Below, piece after piece: positions 27,120 to 36,500 of a stretch of 64,000 nt of DNA. The notes beneath the pieces are model-generated. The model saw nothing but the letters and a program-made list of their open reading frames with translations. It was not told where the DNA came from and did no database searches. The translations under genes were made by a program, and so were the position numbers. Source of the DNA: Actinotalea sp. Marseille-Q4924 (GTDB lineage Bacteria; Actinomycetota; Actinomycetes; Actinomycetales; Cellulomonadaceae); contig NZ_CAKAKB010000003.1 of the NCBI RefSeq assembly GCF_916618755.1, forward strand, positions 992,001 through 1,056,000. The letters are read 5' to 3'. Numbering within the stretch: the stretch's first letter is position 1; the number at the start of each line of letters is the position of its first letter.

Positions 27120-27707
27120 ATGCATGCCGCGCACGACGCCCCCATCCTCGCCCCCGCCGCGCCGTACCGGTACGCGAGGACGATCGACCTCAAGGCCGAC
27201 CGCCGGGCGGCGGTCGGCGTCAACGTGGCCTTCGCCGTGGTCGCGGCCGGATTCGTCGGGGCGGCGCTGCTGCTGGACGTCCCGGTCCGTGGCACGTGGC
27301 CGCCGGCGCTCGTCGTGGCCGTCACCCTCGTGGCCTGCCTGGCGTACATGTGGGCGCACGAAGCCACCCATGGAGTCCTGCTGACCGTCTTCTCCGGAGC
27401 ACCGTCACGGTACGCGCTCCGGCCGCCGTACCTGACCTGTGGCAACGACGCGTTCGTCGGCCGAGGTGCGTTCCTCGCGGTCGCCCTCGGCCCCCTCGTG
27501 CTATGGGGTGCCGTCCTGGCGTTCCTCAGCGCGGTGGCTCCCCCGGACCTCGCACTGACCGTGTACGTCCTGACCGCGCTCAACCTGGCGGGTTCCGCTG
27601 GAGACCTCTACCAGGCACGCGTCGCGCTCGCGCTTCCTGTGCACGCCCTCCTCCGGGACGACGGCACGGTGACGACGATCCTGGTGGCCGACGACCACCC
27701 GGCGTAG
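27120..27707 (+). CDS. DUF3267-type membrane metalloprotease-like protein
   Basis: A 195-residue membrane protein. The helix VALVVAVTLVACLAYMW-like region leads directly into HEATHG, an HExxH zinc-binding motif at a membrane boundary, as in the DUF3267 family related to site-2 proteases. Other helices are AFLAVALGPLVLWGAVLAFL and LTALNLAGSAGDLY, where the Asp could be the third ligand. The ATG at 27120 follows AAGGAG. The substrate is unknown. It is convergent with narI. Confidence 0.75.
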   Translation: MHAAHDAPILAPAAPYRYARTIDLKADRRAAVGVNVAFAVVAAGFVGAALLLDVPVRGTWPPALVVAVTLVACLAYMWAHEATHGVLLTVFSGAPSRYALRPPYLTCGNDAFVGRGAFLAVALGPLVLWGAVLAFLSAVAPPDLALTVYVLTALNLAGSAGDLYQARVALALPVHALLRDDGTVTTILVADDHPA

Positions 27708-27743
27708 CCGGACGGCGGGACCGAGCACGTCGTCGGACGGCGG

Positions 27744-28508
27744 TCAGCGGCGGCCTGTGCGCTCCGGACGTCGCTCCACACGGTCCCAGCCGGGTCGCGA
27801 CGCCCGCGACCCGAGACGGTCCGGGCGGGAGCGGTAGACGACGTACGGGCGCCACAGGTACCCCAGGGGCACGCTGAACACGTGGACGAGCCGCGTGAAC
27901 GGCCACAGCGCGAAGAGGAAGAACGCCGCCAGCGCATGGAGCTGGAAGCCGATCGGGGCGTCCGCCATGAGCTCGGGGCGGATGTCGAACCGGAAGATGC
28001 CGCGGAACCACACCGAGACGCCGTCGCGGTAGTCGTAGTGGCCGCCGAGGTTGAGGATCGAGCCGGCGATGGTGTTCCACATCCCCAGGAAGATGACGGT
28101 CGCGAGGACGAGGTACATGAACTTGTCCATGCGCGTGGTCGCGCTGAACACCGGTCCGACCGTCCGACGCCGGTAGATGAGCAGCACCATGCCGAGGACG
28201 GTGCACACGCCGGCGACGACGCCGATGGTGATGGCGAGGAAGTGGTAGATCTCGTCGCTCATCCCGACGGCACGCGTCCAGGCCTTCGGGATGCCCAGGC
28301 CCATGACGTGGCCGAGGAAGACCGCGAGGATCCCGAAGTGGAACATCGGGCTCGCCCAGCGCAGGAGCTTGCTCTCGTACAGCTGTGAGGACCGCGTCGT
28401 CCAGCCGAACTTGTCGTAGCGGTACCGCCACACGTGCCCGAGGACGAACACGGCGAGGCAGACGTAGGGGAAGACGACCCACAGGAGGATGTCGGCGGTC
28501 GTGGTCAT
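27744..28508 (-). CDS. narI: Respiratory nitrate reductase gamma subunit (cytochrome b)
   Basis: A 254-residue membrane cytochrome b that anchors NarGH and passes electrons from quinol through two hemes b. Five helices are visible: ILLWVVFPYVCLAVFVLGHVWRY region, FHFGILAVFLGHVMGLG, FLAITIGVVAGVCTVLG, YLVLATVIFLGMWNTIAG and FQLHALAAFFLFALWPFTRLVH region. His residues in the second and last helices are where the heme ligands lie. The C-terminal tail is Arg-rich. The ATG overlaps the narJ stop (ATGA). Confidence 0.96.
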   Translation of the reverse strand: MTTTADILLWVVFPYVCLAVFVLGHVWRYRYDKFGWTTRSSQLYESKLLRWASPMFHFGILAVFLGHVMGLGIPKAWTRAVGMSDEIYHFLAITIGVVAGVCTVLGMVLLIYRRRTVGPVFSATTRMDKFMYLVLATVIFLGMWNTIAGSILNLGGHYDYRDGVSVWFRGIFRFDIRPELMADAPIGFQLHALAAFFLFALWPFTRLVHVFSVPLGYLWRPYVVYRSRPDRLGSRASRPGWDRVERRPERTGRR

Positions 28509-29182
28509 CGGCGGGCTCCCGTCAGGGGCATCTCGGGTGAGGGGGCGAACGGCTCGAGGCCGACGTCCTCGTCGGGTGGGCCTTCGGCCGCGAGCCGGGC
28601 GACGGCCTCGCGGTCCTCGCCGGCCAGCGGCGGCAGCGTCGCGCTGACGGCGACGAGCACGTCCGCCCACGGCGATCCGGCGTCCAGCAGCGCGAGGCGC
28701 AGCAGCTCCAGACCGGCGCGGTGGGCGAGGAGGAGCGCGATGCCCGCCGCACGGCCCTCGTCGTCGGTGGTGGCGGCGAACTCCAGCACGACGGCGAGGT
28801 GGTCCGGCAGCTCCGCCTCGGCGAGCTCGAAGCCCGCCCGGCGGTAGGCCTGCTTGAACTCCACGAGGGCGACGCCACGCTTGCGGGTGTCCCCGTACGC
28901 GAAGTAGGTGAGGAACAGGCTGCACCGGCGCTTGAGGTCGAACGTCGCGACGTACTCGCTCTCCAGGCTCTCGAGCGGGCTGCCCGCGAGGTGGTCCACC
29001 GCCCGCCGCAGCGGGGCGGCGAGCTCCGGACGCACCTCGTCCAGGGCGGCGCGCACCGTGGGGAGGAGCTCGAGCAGGTCGGCGCTCGGGTAGTCGAGCA
29101 GCAGCGCAGCGGCCCGGTGGACGACGGCGTGCTCGCGTGTCGAGCACCGACGCGCGACCGCCAGACGCTCGACGCGGTTCAC
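28505..29182 (-). CDS. narJ: Nitrate reductase molybdenum cofactor assembly chaperone
   Basis: A 225-residue all-helical TorD/NarJ family chaperone that holds NarG until Mo-bis-MGD and FS0 are inserted. Typical are AALLLDYPSADLLELLPTVR, ESEYVATFDLKRRCSLFLTY and YGDTRKRGVALVEFKQAYR. The GTG start overlaps the narH stop by 4 bp. It is the third gene of the narGHJI operon. Confidence 0.95.
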   Translation of the reverse strand: MNRVERLAVARRCSTREHAVVHRAAALLLDYPSADLLELLPTVRAALDEVRPELAAPLRRAVDHLAGSPLESLESEYVATFDLKRRCSLFLTYFAYGDTRKRGVALVEFKQAYRRAGFELAEAELPDHLAVVLEFAATTDDEGRAAGIALLLAHRAGLELLRLALLDAGSPWADVLVAVSATLPPLAGEDREAVARLAAEGPPDEDVGLEPFAPSPEMPLTGARR

Positions 29183-31044
29183 GAGGTCCCGCCCGTCGGT
29201 CCGGGCGGGCCACCCGCCGTCGAGCCGCCCGACGCGCCACCGCCCCGTGCCGGACCGTCGTCGGCGCGCGGCTCCGTGCCGGTGCCGGCCGGGCCGGGCA
29301 CGCTCCCGCCTGCCGGGAGCGGCTGCACGATCTCGGCGCCGGTGGACGAGCCGTCCCGCAGCTGGGGACCGCCCGAAGGGTCACCGTCCTCGTCACGCGG
29401 CGGGAACATCCCCGACGGACGGCCCTTGCCGTCCCAGTTGAGGAGGTTCACCCGCGCCTTGCGCGTCGACGGGTCGGCCACCGTGTCCGACGTCTGCCGC
29501 TGCTGGAGCATGTGGAAGTTCTCCACCGCGATCGGCTCCGCGAAGCCGGGACCGGAGCCCTCGCCGAACGGGCCGGACCCGCCCATGCCGGGGCCGCCCT
29601 CGTAGTCCAGCGAGCACTCGGTCGCGAGCTCCTCGAGGCTGTGCGCCTGCTCCGCGTGCGCGCTCGGGATGACGTACCGCTCGTCGTACTTGGCGATGGC
29701 CAGCAGCCGGTACATCTCCTGCATCGCGGACTCGGTCATGCCCACGGCCGCCGGGATGGCGGGGTCGGGCTCGCGGCCGAGGTTGATGTCCCTCATGTAG
29801 GAGCGCATCGCCGCGAGCCGCTGGAGGACCGCCGTCACCGGGGCCGTGTCGCCCGCCGTGAAGAGCTCGGCGAGGTACTCCACCGGGATCCGGAGCGTGT
29901 CGATGGCGGCGAAGAGGTTCCGTGCCGCCTCCGAGTCCTCCCCGGTCTCCGCGATCGCGTCCACCACCGGCGACAGCGGCGGGATGTACCAGACCATCGG
30001 CATGGTGCGGTACTCCGGGTGCAGCGGCAGCGCCACCTCGTAGTCGTGGATGAGGCGCCAGATCGGTGACCGCTGAGCCGCGTCCAGCCAGTCCCGCGGG
30101 ATGCCTGCGCGCTCGGCCTCCCGGACGACCTGCGGGTCGTGCGGGTCGAGGAGCACGCTGCGCTGGGCGGCGAGGAGCTTGTGCTCGTCCGGCTCGGAGG
30201 CCGCCTCGAGCACCCGGTCCGCGTCGTAGAGGACCAGGCCGATGTACCGCAGGCGCCCGACGCACGTCTCGGAGCACACCGTCGGCAGTCCGACCTCGAT
30301 CCGCGGGAAGCAGAAGGTGCACTTCTCGGCCTTGCCGGTGCGGTGGTTGAAGTAGACCTTCTTGTACGGGCACCCGGTGACGCACTTGCGCCAGCCGCGG
30401 CAGCGGTCCTGGTCGACGAGCACGATGCCGTCCTCGGCCCGCTTGTAGATCGCGCCCGAGGGGCAGGACGCGGCGCACGACGGGTTGAGGCAGTGCTCGC
30501 AGATCCGCGGCAGGTAGAACATGAACGTCTGCTCGAACTCGAGCTTGATCTTGTCGGACACGCGCTGGAGCACGGGGTCCTGAGCGGTGACCGCGGGTCC
30601 GCCACCGAGGTTGTCGTCCCAGTTCGCCGACCACGAGACGCTCATGTTCTCGCCGGTCAGCAGCGACTTCGGCCGCGCCACAGGGGTGTGCTCCTGCAGC
30701 GGCGCGTTGGTGAGGTTCTCGTAGTCGTACGTCCACGGCTCGTAGTACTGGTCGATCGACGGCTGCTTGGGGCTCGCGAAGATCGTGAGGAGGTTCTTGA
30801 GCCGGCCGCCGGCCTTGAGCTGGAGGCGCCCGCGCTTGGACAGCGTCCAGCCGCCCTGCCACACCTCCTGGTCCTCGTAGGTCCGGGGGTAGCCCTGACC
30901 GGGCCGCGTCTCGACGTTGTTGAACCAGACGTACTCCGTGCCGGCGCGGTTCGTCCACGCCTGCTTGCACGTGACGGAGCAGGTGTGGCACCCGATGCAC
31001 TTGTCCAGGTTCATCACCATGGCCATCTGGGCCATCACCCTCAT
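29179..31044 (-). CDS. narH: Respiratory nitrate reductase beta subunit, with C-terminal extension
   Basis: A 621-residue iron-sulfur subunit relaying electrons from NarI to NarG. Four Cys clusters are visible: CIGCHTCSVTC, CEHCLNPSCAASCP, CRGWRKCVTGCP (Trp replaces one Cys, giving the [3Fe-4S] site) and CTFCF...CSETC. The fold ends near residue ~510 in relatives of E. coli size. Here ~100 extra residues follow, ending in a Gly/Ser/Pro-rich tail (GGGASGGSTAGGPPGPTGG). The ATG overlaps the stop of a mini-ORF bridging it to narG. Confidence 0.95.
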   Translation of the reverse strand: MRVMAQMAMVMNLDKCIGCHTCSVTCKQAWTNRAGTEYVWFNNVETRPGQGYPRTYEDQEVWQGGWTLSKRGRLQLKAGGRLKNLLTIFASPKQPSIDQYYEPWTYDYENLTNAPLQEHTPVARPKSLLTGENMSVSWSANWDDNLGGGPAVTAQDPVLQRVSDKIKLEFEQTFMFYLPRICEHCLNPSCAASCPSGAIYKRAEDGIVLVDQDRCRGWRKCVTGCPYKKVYFNHRTGKAEKCTFCFPRIEVGLPTVCSETCVGRLRYIGLVLYDADRVLEAASEPDEHKLLAAQRSVLLDPHDPQVVREAERAGIPRDWLDAAQRSPIWRLIHDYEVALPLHPEYRTMPMVWYIPPLSPVVDAIAETGEDSEAARNLFAAIDTLRIPVEYLAELFTAGDTAPVTAVLQRLAAMRSYMRDINLGREPDPAIPAAVGMTESAMQEMYRLLAIAKYDERYVIPSAHAEQAHSLEELATECSLDYEGGPGMGGSGPFGEGSGPGFAEPIAVENFHMLQQRQTSDTVADPSTRKARVNLLNWDGKGRPSGMFPPRDEDGDPSGGPQLRDGSSTGAEIVQPLPAGGSVPGPAGTGTEPRADDGPARGGGASGGSTAGGPPGPTGGTS

Positions 31045-31133
31045 CGGGACACCGTCCTCTCGGCCGTGCGGGCTGCTGCGGGCAGTGCTGTGATCAGCGG
31101 GACCAGCGGGTCCGGGGCGGGGACGGCGGGCAT
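31041..31133 (-). CDS. Thirty-codon bridging ORF between narG and narH
   Basis: A 30-residue ORF (MPAVPAPDPLVPLITALPAA, then ARTAERTVSR). Its ATG overlaps the narG stop (TGATG) and its TGA overlaps the narH start (ATGA). The perfect fit at both ends suggests it is translated and serves to couple NarH synthesis to NarG. A functional peptide is also possible. It is too short for homology. Without it there would be an 88-bp gap and narH would have no obvious ribosome binding site. Confidence 0.45.
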   Translation of the reverse strand: MPAVPAPDPLVPLITALPAAARTAERTVSR

Positions 31134-34100
31134 CAGTACTGCACCTCCTGGCTGCGACGACGGATCACGGTGACCTCGTCGCGCTGGTTCCCGGTCGGGC
31201 CGAGGTAGTTGAACGCGTAGGACAGCTGGGCGTACCCGCCGATGAGGTGGCTGGGCTTGACCAGCAGCCGGGTCAGCGAGTTGTGGATGCCGCCACGCTT
31301 GCCCGTCGTCTCCGACAGCGGCACGTCGATGAGGCGGTCCTGGGCGTGGTGCATGTACACCGTGCCCTCGGGCATCCGGTGCGACACGATCGCGCGGGCC
31401 ACGACGACGCCGTTGCGGTTGACCGCCTCGATCCAGTCGTTGTCCGCGACCCCGACCTTCGCGGCGTCCTTGTCGCTCATCCAGATCGTGGGGCCGCCGC
31501 GCGACAGCGACAGCATGAAGAGGTTGTCCTGGTACTCCGAGTGGATGGACCACTTGTTGTGCGGCGTCAGGTACCGGACCGTCACCCCGGACGCGCCGGC
31601 CGGGCCGGACCCGTCGAGGTCCGGCTCCCCGAACAGCGCCCCCATGTCGAGCGGTGGTCGGAAGACGGGGAGGTTCTCCCCCAGCTCGGTCATCCAGTCG
31701 TGGTCGAGGAAGAAGTGCTGGCGTCCGCTGAGGGTGTGCCACGGCCGCAGGCGCTCGACGTTGATCGTGAACGGGGAGTACCTCCGACCTCCGTGCTCGG
31801 AACCGGACCACTCGGGCGACGTGATGACCGGCACGGGCGCCGCCTGGGTGTCCGTGAAGGTGATCTGCTTGCCCTCGTGCTCGGCGGCCATGTCCGCCAT
31901 CGGGCGACCGGTCCGCTTCTCGAGCGTGTGGAAGCCTTGCACGGCGAGCCGGCCGTTCGTCGTCCCGGACAGCGCCAGGATCGCCTCGCACGCGTGGATG
32001 TCGCGGGTCAGGGCCGGCCGGCCGTCCGCGACGCCACCGGGGGTGTTCCGCACGACGCCGTTCTTGCGGGCGAGGTAGTCCACCTCCTTGTCCACCTGGT
32101 ACGTGATGCCCTTCGTCGTCGTGCCGAGCTTCTCCAGCAACGGCCCGAGCGCGCCGAGCTTCGCCGCCACGGCGCCGTAGTCGCGCTCGAGGACCACGAG
32201 CTTGGGCATCGTGCGCCCGGGGACGGGTTCGCACTCCCCCGTCTTCCAGTCCTTGACGCGACCGTGCGGCGTGGCCAGCTCGTCCGGGGTGTCGTGCATG
32301 AGGGGCACGGCCACGACGTCCTTGCGGACCCCCAGGTGCTGGGCCCCGAGCTCGCTGAACCGGCGCGCGAGGGTGTGGAAGATGTCGAAGTCGGTGCGCG
32401 TCTGCCACGGCGGTGCGATGGCAGGGCTGAACGAGTTCACGAACGGGTGCATGTCCGTGGTGTTGAGGTCGTGCTTCTCGTACCAGGTGGCCGCCGGCAG
32501 GACGACGTCGGAGTACACCGTCGTGCTGGTCATGCGGAAGTCCAGGGACAGCAGCATGTCGAGCTTCCCGGTGGGTGCCTCGTCCCGCCAGACGACGTCG
32601 CGGGGCCGCGCGGCCGGGGGCGCCTCGGTCGCCCGCATGTTCGAGTCCGTCCCGAGCAGGTGGTGCAGGAAGTACTCGTTGCCCTTGCCGGAGCTGCCGA
32701 GGAGGTTGGCGCGCCAGACGGTCAGCACGCGGGGGAAGTTCTCCGGCGCGTCCGGGTCCTCGGCCGCGAACCGCAGCTCGCCGGCCTTGAGGCGGGCCGG
32801 GACGTACTGGTCGACCGGCACACCGGCCCGGTCGGCGTCGTCGGCGAGGTCGAGGGGGTTGCGGTCGAACGTCGGGTAGGACGGCATCCAGCCCAGGCGG
32901 GCGGACATCGCGATGACGTCGGCCGTCGTCATGCCGGACAGGCGGCTGCGCGCCGGGTCCGTCGTCGCGGACGACAGGGCGTCGGCGCCGAACGGGTCGT
33001 ACCGGAACTGGTCCGTGTTGAGGTACCAGTACGCGGTCTGGATCATCGTGCGACCCGGTCGCGCCCAGTCCAGGGCGAAGGCGTAGTGACCGTGCCCGGT
33101 GACGGGACGGCACTTCTCCTGCCCGACGTAGTGCGCCCAGCCGCCTCCGTTGACGCCCTGGCACCCCGTGAGGGTGGTCAGGGCGAGGAACGCCCGGTAG
33201 ATGGTGTCCGAGTGGAACCAGTGGTTCGTCCCGGCACCCATGAGGATCATGGAGCGCCCGCGGGAGTCCTCCGCGTTCTGGGCGAACTCACGCCCGATCC
33301 GCTCCGCCTTGACGGCCGGGACGCCGGTGAACCGCTCCTGCCAGGCGGGCGTGCACGGCTCGCTCGCGTCGTCGTAGCCGGTCGGCCAGCGACCCGGCAG
33401 CCCCGGACGCCCCACGCCGTACTGCGCGAGGACCAGGTCGAAGACGGTGGTGACGAGGTGCCCACCGACACGCCGGACGGGCACGCCGCGGGTGACGGTC
33501 CGCGCGTCGCCGTCGAGGGTGTCGAAGCGCGGCAGGTGCACCTCGACGGCACCCTCCGTCTCGGCGTCGTCGGCCATCGTCAGGAGCGGGTCGACGTCCC
33601 CGAGGTCGAGGTTCCAGCGGCCCGCGCCCGCCTCGCCGTAGTGGAACCCGAGCGAGCCACCGGGGACGACCGGCTTGCCCGTGACCCGGTCCACCAGGAC
33701 GGTCTTGAACTGCGCGTTCTCGCTGTCCGCCTCGGCGCCTGGCAGGTCCGACGCGGTGAGGAACTTGCCGGGCACGAAGGCGCCGTCGGCCTCGTCCAGG
33801 CGGATGAGGAAGGGCAGGTCCGTGTACCTCTTGACGTACTCGGTGAAGTACGGGACCTGACGCTCGACGAAGAACTCACGCAGCGTCACGTGGCCCATCG
33901 CCATGGCCAGCGCGCCGTCGGTGCCCGGGGCGGCAGCGAGCCACTCGTCGGCGAACTTGACGTTGTCCGCGTAGTCGGGAGCGACCACGACCACCTTCTG
34001 GCCGCGGTACCGCGCCTCGGTCATCCAGTGCGCGTCCGGTGTGCGGGTCACGGGGACGTTCGAGCCCCACATGATCAGATAGCCGGCGTCCCACCAGTCG

Positions 34101-34882
34101 CCGGACTCCGGCACGTCCGTCTGGTCGCCGAAGACCTGCGGGGAGGCGACCGGCAGGTCGGCGTACCAGTCGTAGAAGGACAGCATCGGTGCCCCGAGCA
34201 GCGCGTGGTACCGCGCCCCCACCCCGTGGGAGACCATCGACATCGCGGGGATCGGGGAGAAGCCGGCGACCCGGTCGGGGCCGTAGGCGCCGATCGTGTA
34301 GACCTGCGCCGCGGCGGCGATCTCCGTCGCCTCGTCCCAGGTCGCGCGGACCAGCCCGCCCTTGCCGCGGGCCGCCTTGTAGCGGCGTGCCTTCTCCGGG
34401 TCCTCCACGATGCTGGCCCACGCCGCCACCGGGTCGCCCGTCGCGGCCTTCGCCTCGCGGTACATCTGCAGCAGCAGGCCACGCACGTACGGGTACCGGA
34501 TCCGCGTGGGCGAGTACGTGTACCAGCTGAAGGCGGCGCCACGGGGACACCCGCGCGGCTCGTACTCCGGCCGGTCCGGGCCCACCGACGGGTAGTCCGT
34601 CTGCTGCGACTCCCAGGTGATGATCCCGTCCTTGACGTAGACCTTCCACGAGCAGGAGCCCGTGCAGTTCACGCCGTGGGTCGACCGCACCACCATGTCG
34701 TGGCTCCACCGGTCCCGGTAGAACCCGTCGGCGTCCCGACCACCGATCTGGTGCAGCGTGCGCAGGTCGTGCGAGACCTCGCCCTTGCGCAGGTACCTGC
34801 CCAGCCGCAGGAGGACGTCCGACGCCGGGCCGTCGAGCCCCGCCTGTCCGGTCCCCTCGGTCGGCGTGACGGTCCGGTTCAT
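31133..34882 (-). CDS. narG: Respiratory nitrate reductase alpha subunit
   Basis: A 1249-residue catalytic subunit holding Mo-bis-MGD and the FS0 [4Fe-4S] cluster; it reduces nitrate to nitrite at the cytoplasmic face. FS0 ligands are H69, C73, C77 and C112 (THGVNCTGSC ... RGCPRG). GDQTDVPESGDWW is the conserved block around the Mo-ligating Asp region, and WGSNVPVTRTPDAH follows. Length equals that of E. coli NarG. The ATG at 34882 begins the conserved N-terminus; upstream in-frame codons are non-conserved. narK ends 52 bp upstream. Confidence 0.97.
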   Translation of the reverse strand: MNRTVTPTEGTGQAGLDGPASDVLLRLGRYLRKGEVSHDLRTLHQIGGRDADGFYRDRWSHDMVVRSTHGVNCTGSCSWKVYVKDGIITWESQQTDYPSVGPDRPEYEPRGCPRGAAFSWYTYSPTRIRYPYVRGLLLQMYREAKAATGDPVAAWASIVEDPEKARRYKAARGKGGLVRATWDEATEIAAAAQVYTIGAYGPDRVAGFSPIPAMSMVSHGVGARYHALLGAPMLSFYDWYADLPVASPQVFGDQTDVPESGDWWDAGYLIMWGSNVPVTRTPDAHWMTEARYRGQKVVVVAPDYADNVKFADEWLAAAPGTDGALAMAMGHVTLREFFVERQVPYFTEYVKRYTDLPFLIRLDEADGAFVPGKFLTASDLPGAEADSENAQFKTVLVDRVTGKPVVPGGSLGFHYGEAGAGRWNLDLGDVDPLLTMADDAETEGAVEVHLPRFDTLDGDARTVTRGVPVRRVGGHLVTTVFDLVLAQYGVGRPGLPGRWPTGYDDASEPCTPAWQERFTGVPAVKAERIGREFAQNAEDSRGRSMILMGAGTNHWFHSDTIYRAFLALTTLTGCQGVNGGGWAHYVGQEKCRPVTGHGHYAFALDWARPGRTMIQTAYWYLNTDQFRYDPFGADALSSATTDPARSRLSGMTTADVIAMSARLGWMPSYPTFDRNPLDLADDADRAGVPVDQYVPARLKAGELRFAAEDPDAPENFPRVLTVWRANLLGSSGKGNEYFLHHLLGTDSNMRATEAPPAARPRDVVWRDEAPTGKLDMLLSLDFRMTSTTVYSDVVLPAATWYEKHDLNTTDMHPFVNSFSPAIAPPWQTRTDFDIFHTLARRFSELGAQHLGVRKDVVAVPLMHDTPDELATPHGRVKDWKTGECEPVPGRTMPKLVVLERDYGAVAAKLGALGPLLEKLGTTTKGITYQVDKEVDYLARKNGVVRNTPGGVADGRPALTRDIHACEAILALSGTTNGRLAVQGFHTLEKRTGRPMADMAAEHEGKQITFTDTQAAPVPVITSPEWSGSEHGGRRYSPFTINVERLRPWHTLSGRQHFFLDHDWMTELGENLPVFRPPLDMGALFGEPDLDGSGPAGASGVTVRYLTPHNKWSIHSEYQDNLFMLSLSRGGPTIWMSDKDAAKVGVADNDWIEAVNRNGVVVARAIVSHRMPEGTVYMHHAQDRLIDVPLSETTGKRGGIHNSLTRLLVKPSHLIGGYAQLSYAFNYLGPTGNQRDEVTVIRRRSQEVQY

Positions 34883-34934
34883 CGGTGCTCCCTCGCGTGG
34901 TCGTGCGTCGTGCGGGCGGTTCGTCGTGCGTCGG

Positions 34935-36254
34935 TCAGCCGGGCTTGGGGGCTCCCGGCCGGGCGTAGTACACCCAGGCGAGGACGGTGCAGACGGCGAA
35001 GTAGACGGCGGCACCGAGGAAGAAGGTCCGCGGCGGCATCGCCGCGAGGGCCATGCCGACGAGGAACGGCCCGAACGCCGCGATCGACGCGGTCCAGCCG
35101 ATGACGCCGCCGGCCTGACGCTTGGAGAAGATCATCGGCATCTGCTTGAAGGTACCCGCGTTACCGACGCCCGCGAAGAAGAAGAGCGAGAGCATCCCGA
35201 CGAGGAACCAGGTGAACTGGCCGCGGTCCGTCGGCGACAGGAAGAAGGCCGCGAACACCGTGCTGATCGTCATCCCGACGCCCGCGACGAACGTCCACAG
35301 CGCGCCGCCGAAGCGGTCGCACAGCGGGCCCATGAGCGCCCGGACGAGCGAGCCCACGAGCGGGCCGAGGAAGGCGAACTTCAGCGGGTCCGGGGCGTCC
35401 GCGAAGCTGCCGTACTCGCTGCGGATGATGAGGGCGAGCTGGGCGGCGAACCCGCTGAACGCGCCGAAGGTCATGACGTAGATCGCCGTCATGATCCAGG
35501 TGTGCTTGTCGCTGAAGATGTCCAGCTGCTCGCGGAAGTTCGCCGTGACCGGCACCCGCTTGAGGAACAGCGCCGACAGGATGACGCCCAGGATTACCCA
35601 CGGGATGAGCACCAGGGCGGCGTTGTGCAGCCAGACCTGCCCGCCGTCGACGGTCTGCTGCGGGGCGAAGAGCGACGACGTGCCGAGCAGGGCGAACCCG
35701 ATGACCCACGGCGTGAGGAACTGGATGAGGCTGACGCCGAAGTTGCCGAGGCCCGCCTGCAGACCGAGTGCCGTCCCGGCGAGCCGCTTGGGGAAGAAGT
35801 AGCTCGTGGAGGGCATGAAGCCGGAGAAGGCGCCACCGCCGATCCCGACGGCCGCGGCGAGCACCATGAGCACCCAGTACGGCGTCGTGGGGTCCTGCAG
35901 GGCGAGCATCCAGCCGACCATGGGGATGACCATGAGAGTGGCGGTGCCGCCGACCAGCGTCTTCGTCCCCAGCATGGCCGGCAGGAACATGTAGACGATC
36001 CGCAGGAGCCCACCGGCGAGCCCCGGGATGGCGACGAGCCAGTAGAGCTGGGAGTCGGTGAGGCCGAAGCCGATGAGGTTGAGACGTGGCGCGATCGCGC
36101 TGACGAGGAACCACAGCGCGAAGCACAGCGTCAGGTTGAACGTCGTGATCCACAGCGTGCGCCACGCGAACCCGCTGTCCCACGCCTCCGGGTGCTCCGG
36201 GTCCCACTGCGAGAGGTCCGCGCGGGTCCTCTTCGTCGTCCGGGGCATCACCAT
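34935..36254 (-). CDS. narK: Nitrate/nitrite MFS transporter, first copy
   Basis: A 439-residue, 12-helix MFS transporter of the NarK/NNP family. Features include the first helix TTFNLTLCFALWFLVSAIAP, a substrate-region GAFSGFMPSTSYFFPK matching the nitrate signature, and GNAGTFKQMPMIF in the second half. It heads the narKGHJI operon and probably imports nitrate or exchanges it for nitrite. AGGAGG precedes the ATG at 36254; a second ATG 6 bp downstream is also possible. A Crp-like site lies 125 bp upstream. Confidence 0.93.
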   Translation of the reverse strand: MVMPRTTKRTRADLSQWDPEHPEAWDSGFAWRTLWITTFNLTLCFALWFLVSAIAPRLNLIGFGLTDSQLYWLVAIPGLAGGLLRIVYMFLPAMLGTKTLVGGTATLMVIPMVGWMLALQDPTTPYWVLMVLAAAVGIGGGAFSGFMPSTSYFFPKRLAGTALGLQAGLGNFGVSLIQFLTPWVIGFALLGTSSLFAPQQTVDGGQVWLHNAALVLIPWVILGVILSALFLKRVPVTANFREQLDIFSDKHTWIMTAIYVMTFGAFSGFAAQLALIIRSEYGSFADAPDPLKFAFLGPLVGSLVRALMGPLCDRFGGALWTFVAGVGMTISTVFAAFFLSPTDRGQFTWFLVGMLSLFFFAGVGNAGTFKQMPMIFSKRQAGGVIGWTASIAAFGPFLVGMALAAMPPRTFFLGAAVYFAVCTVLAWVYYARPGAPKPG

Positions 36255-36378
36255 GGCTCCTCCTCGATGCGGGGACCGCCGACCGGTCCTGTCGCCGAGT
36301 GTGGGCGTGTCGAGCGCGTCGCACCTACCACCGAGCGCCGTGTCAAAGGTCTCTCCCCCCGAGGAGCCGAAGATCGTC

Positions 36379-36394
36379 TGTGATCCGCATCACG
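36379..36394. promoter_or_regulatory. Crp/Fnr-family dyad upstream of narK
   Basis: TGTGA-TCCGCA-TCACG, with a perfect inner palindrome GTGAT-N4-ATCAC, lies 125 bp before the narK start. It is the natural place for activation of the nar operon by a Crp/Fnr-family protein. The rest of the 36,255-36,500 gap shows no gene. Confidence 0.55.
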
Positions 36395-36500
36395 ACGCTA
36401 TCGCGGACCTGCACCGATGCAAGCCTTTCCCGCCGACGACGCCGCGCGTCGCCCGGGGACGGGCACCACGAGGTGCCCTGGGGTCACACGCGGTCGGCTG

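Noticed and set aside
31247-35104. 1285-codon open frame on the plus strand opposite narG
   Set aside because: It is a shadow of narG, which matches its family over the full length. The antisense protein has no recognisable motif.
36279-36300. GGGACC...GGTCC near the narK start as a fourth DosR-like box
   Set aside because: The two halves are 7 bp apart instead of 2-4, so the consensus is not met.
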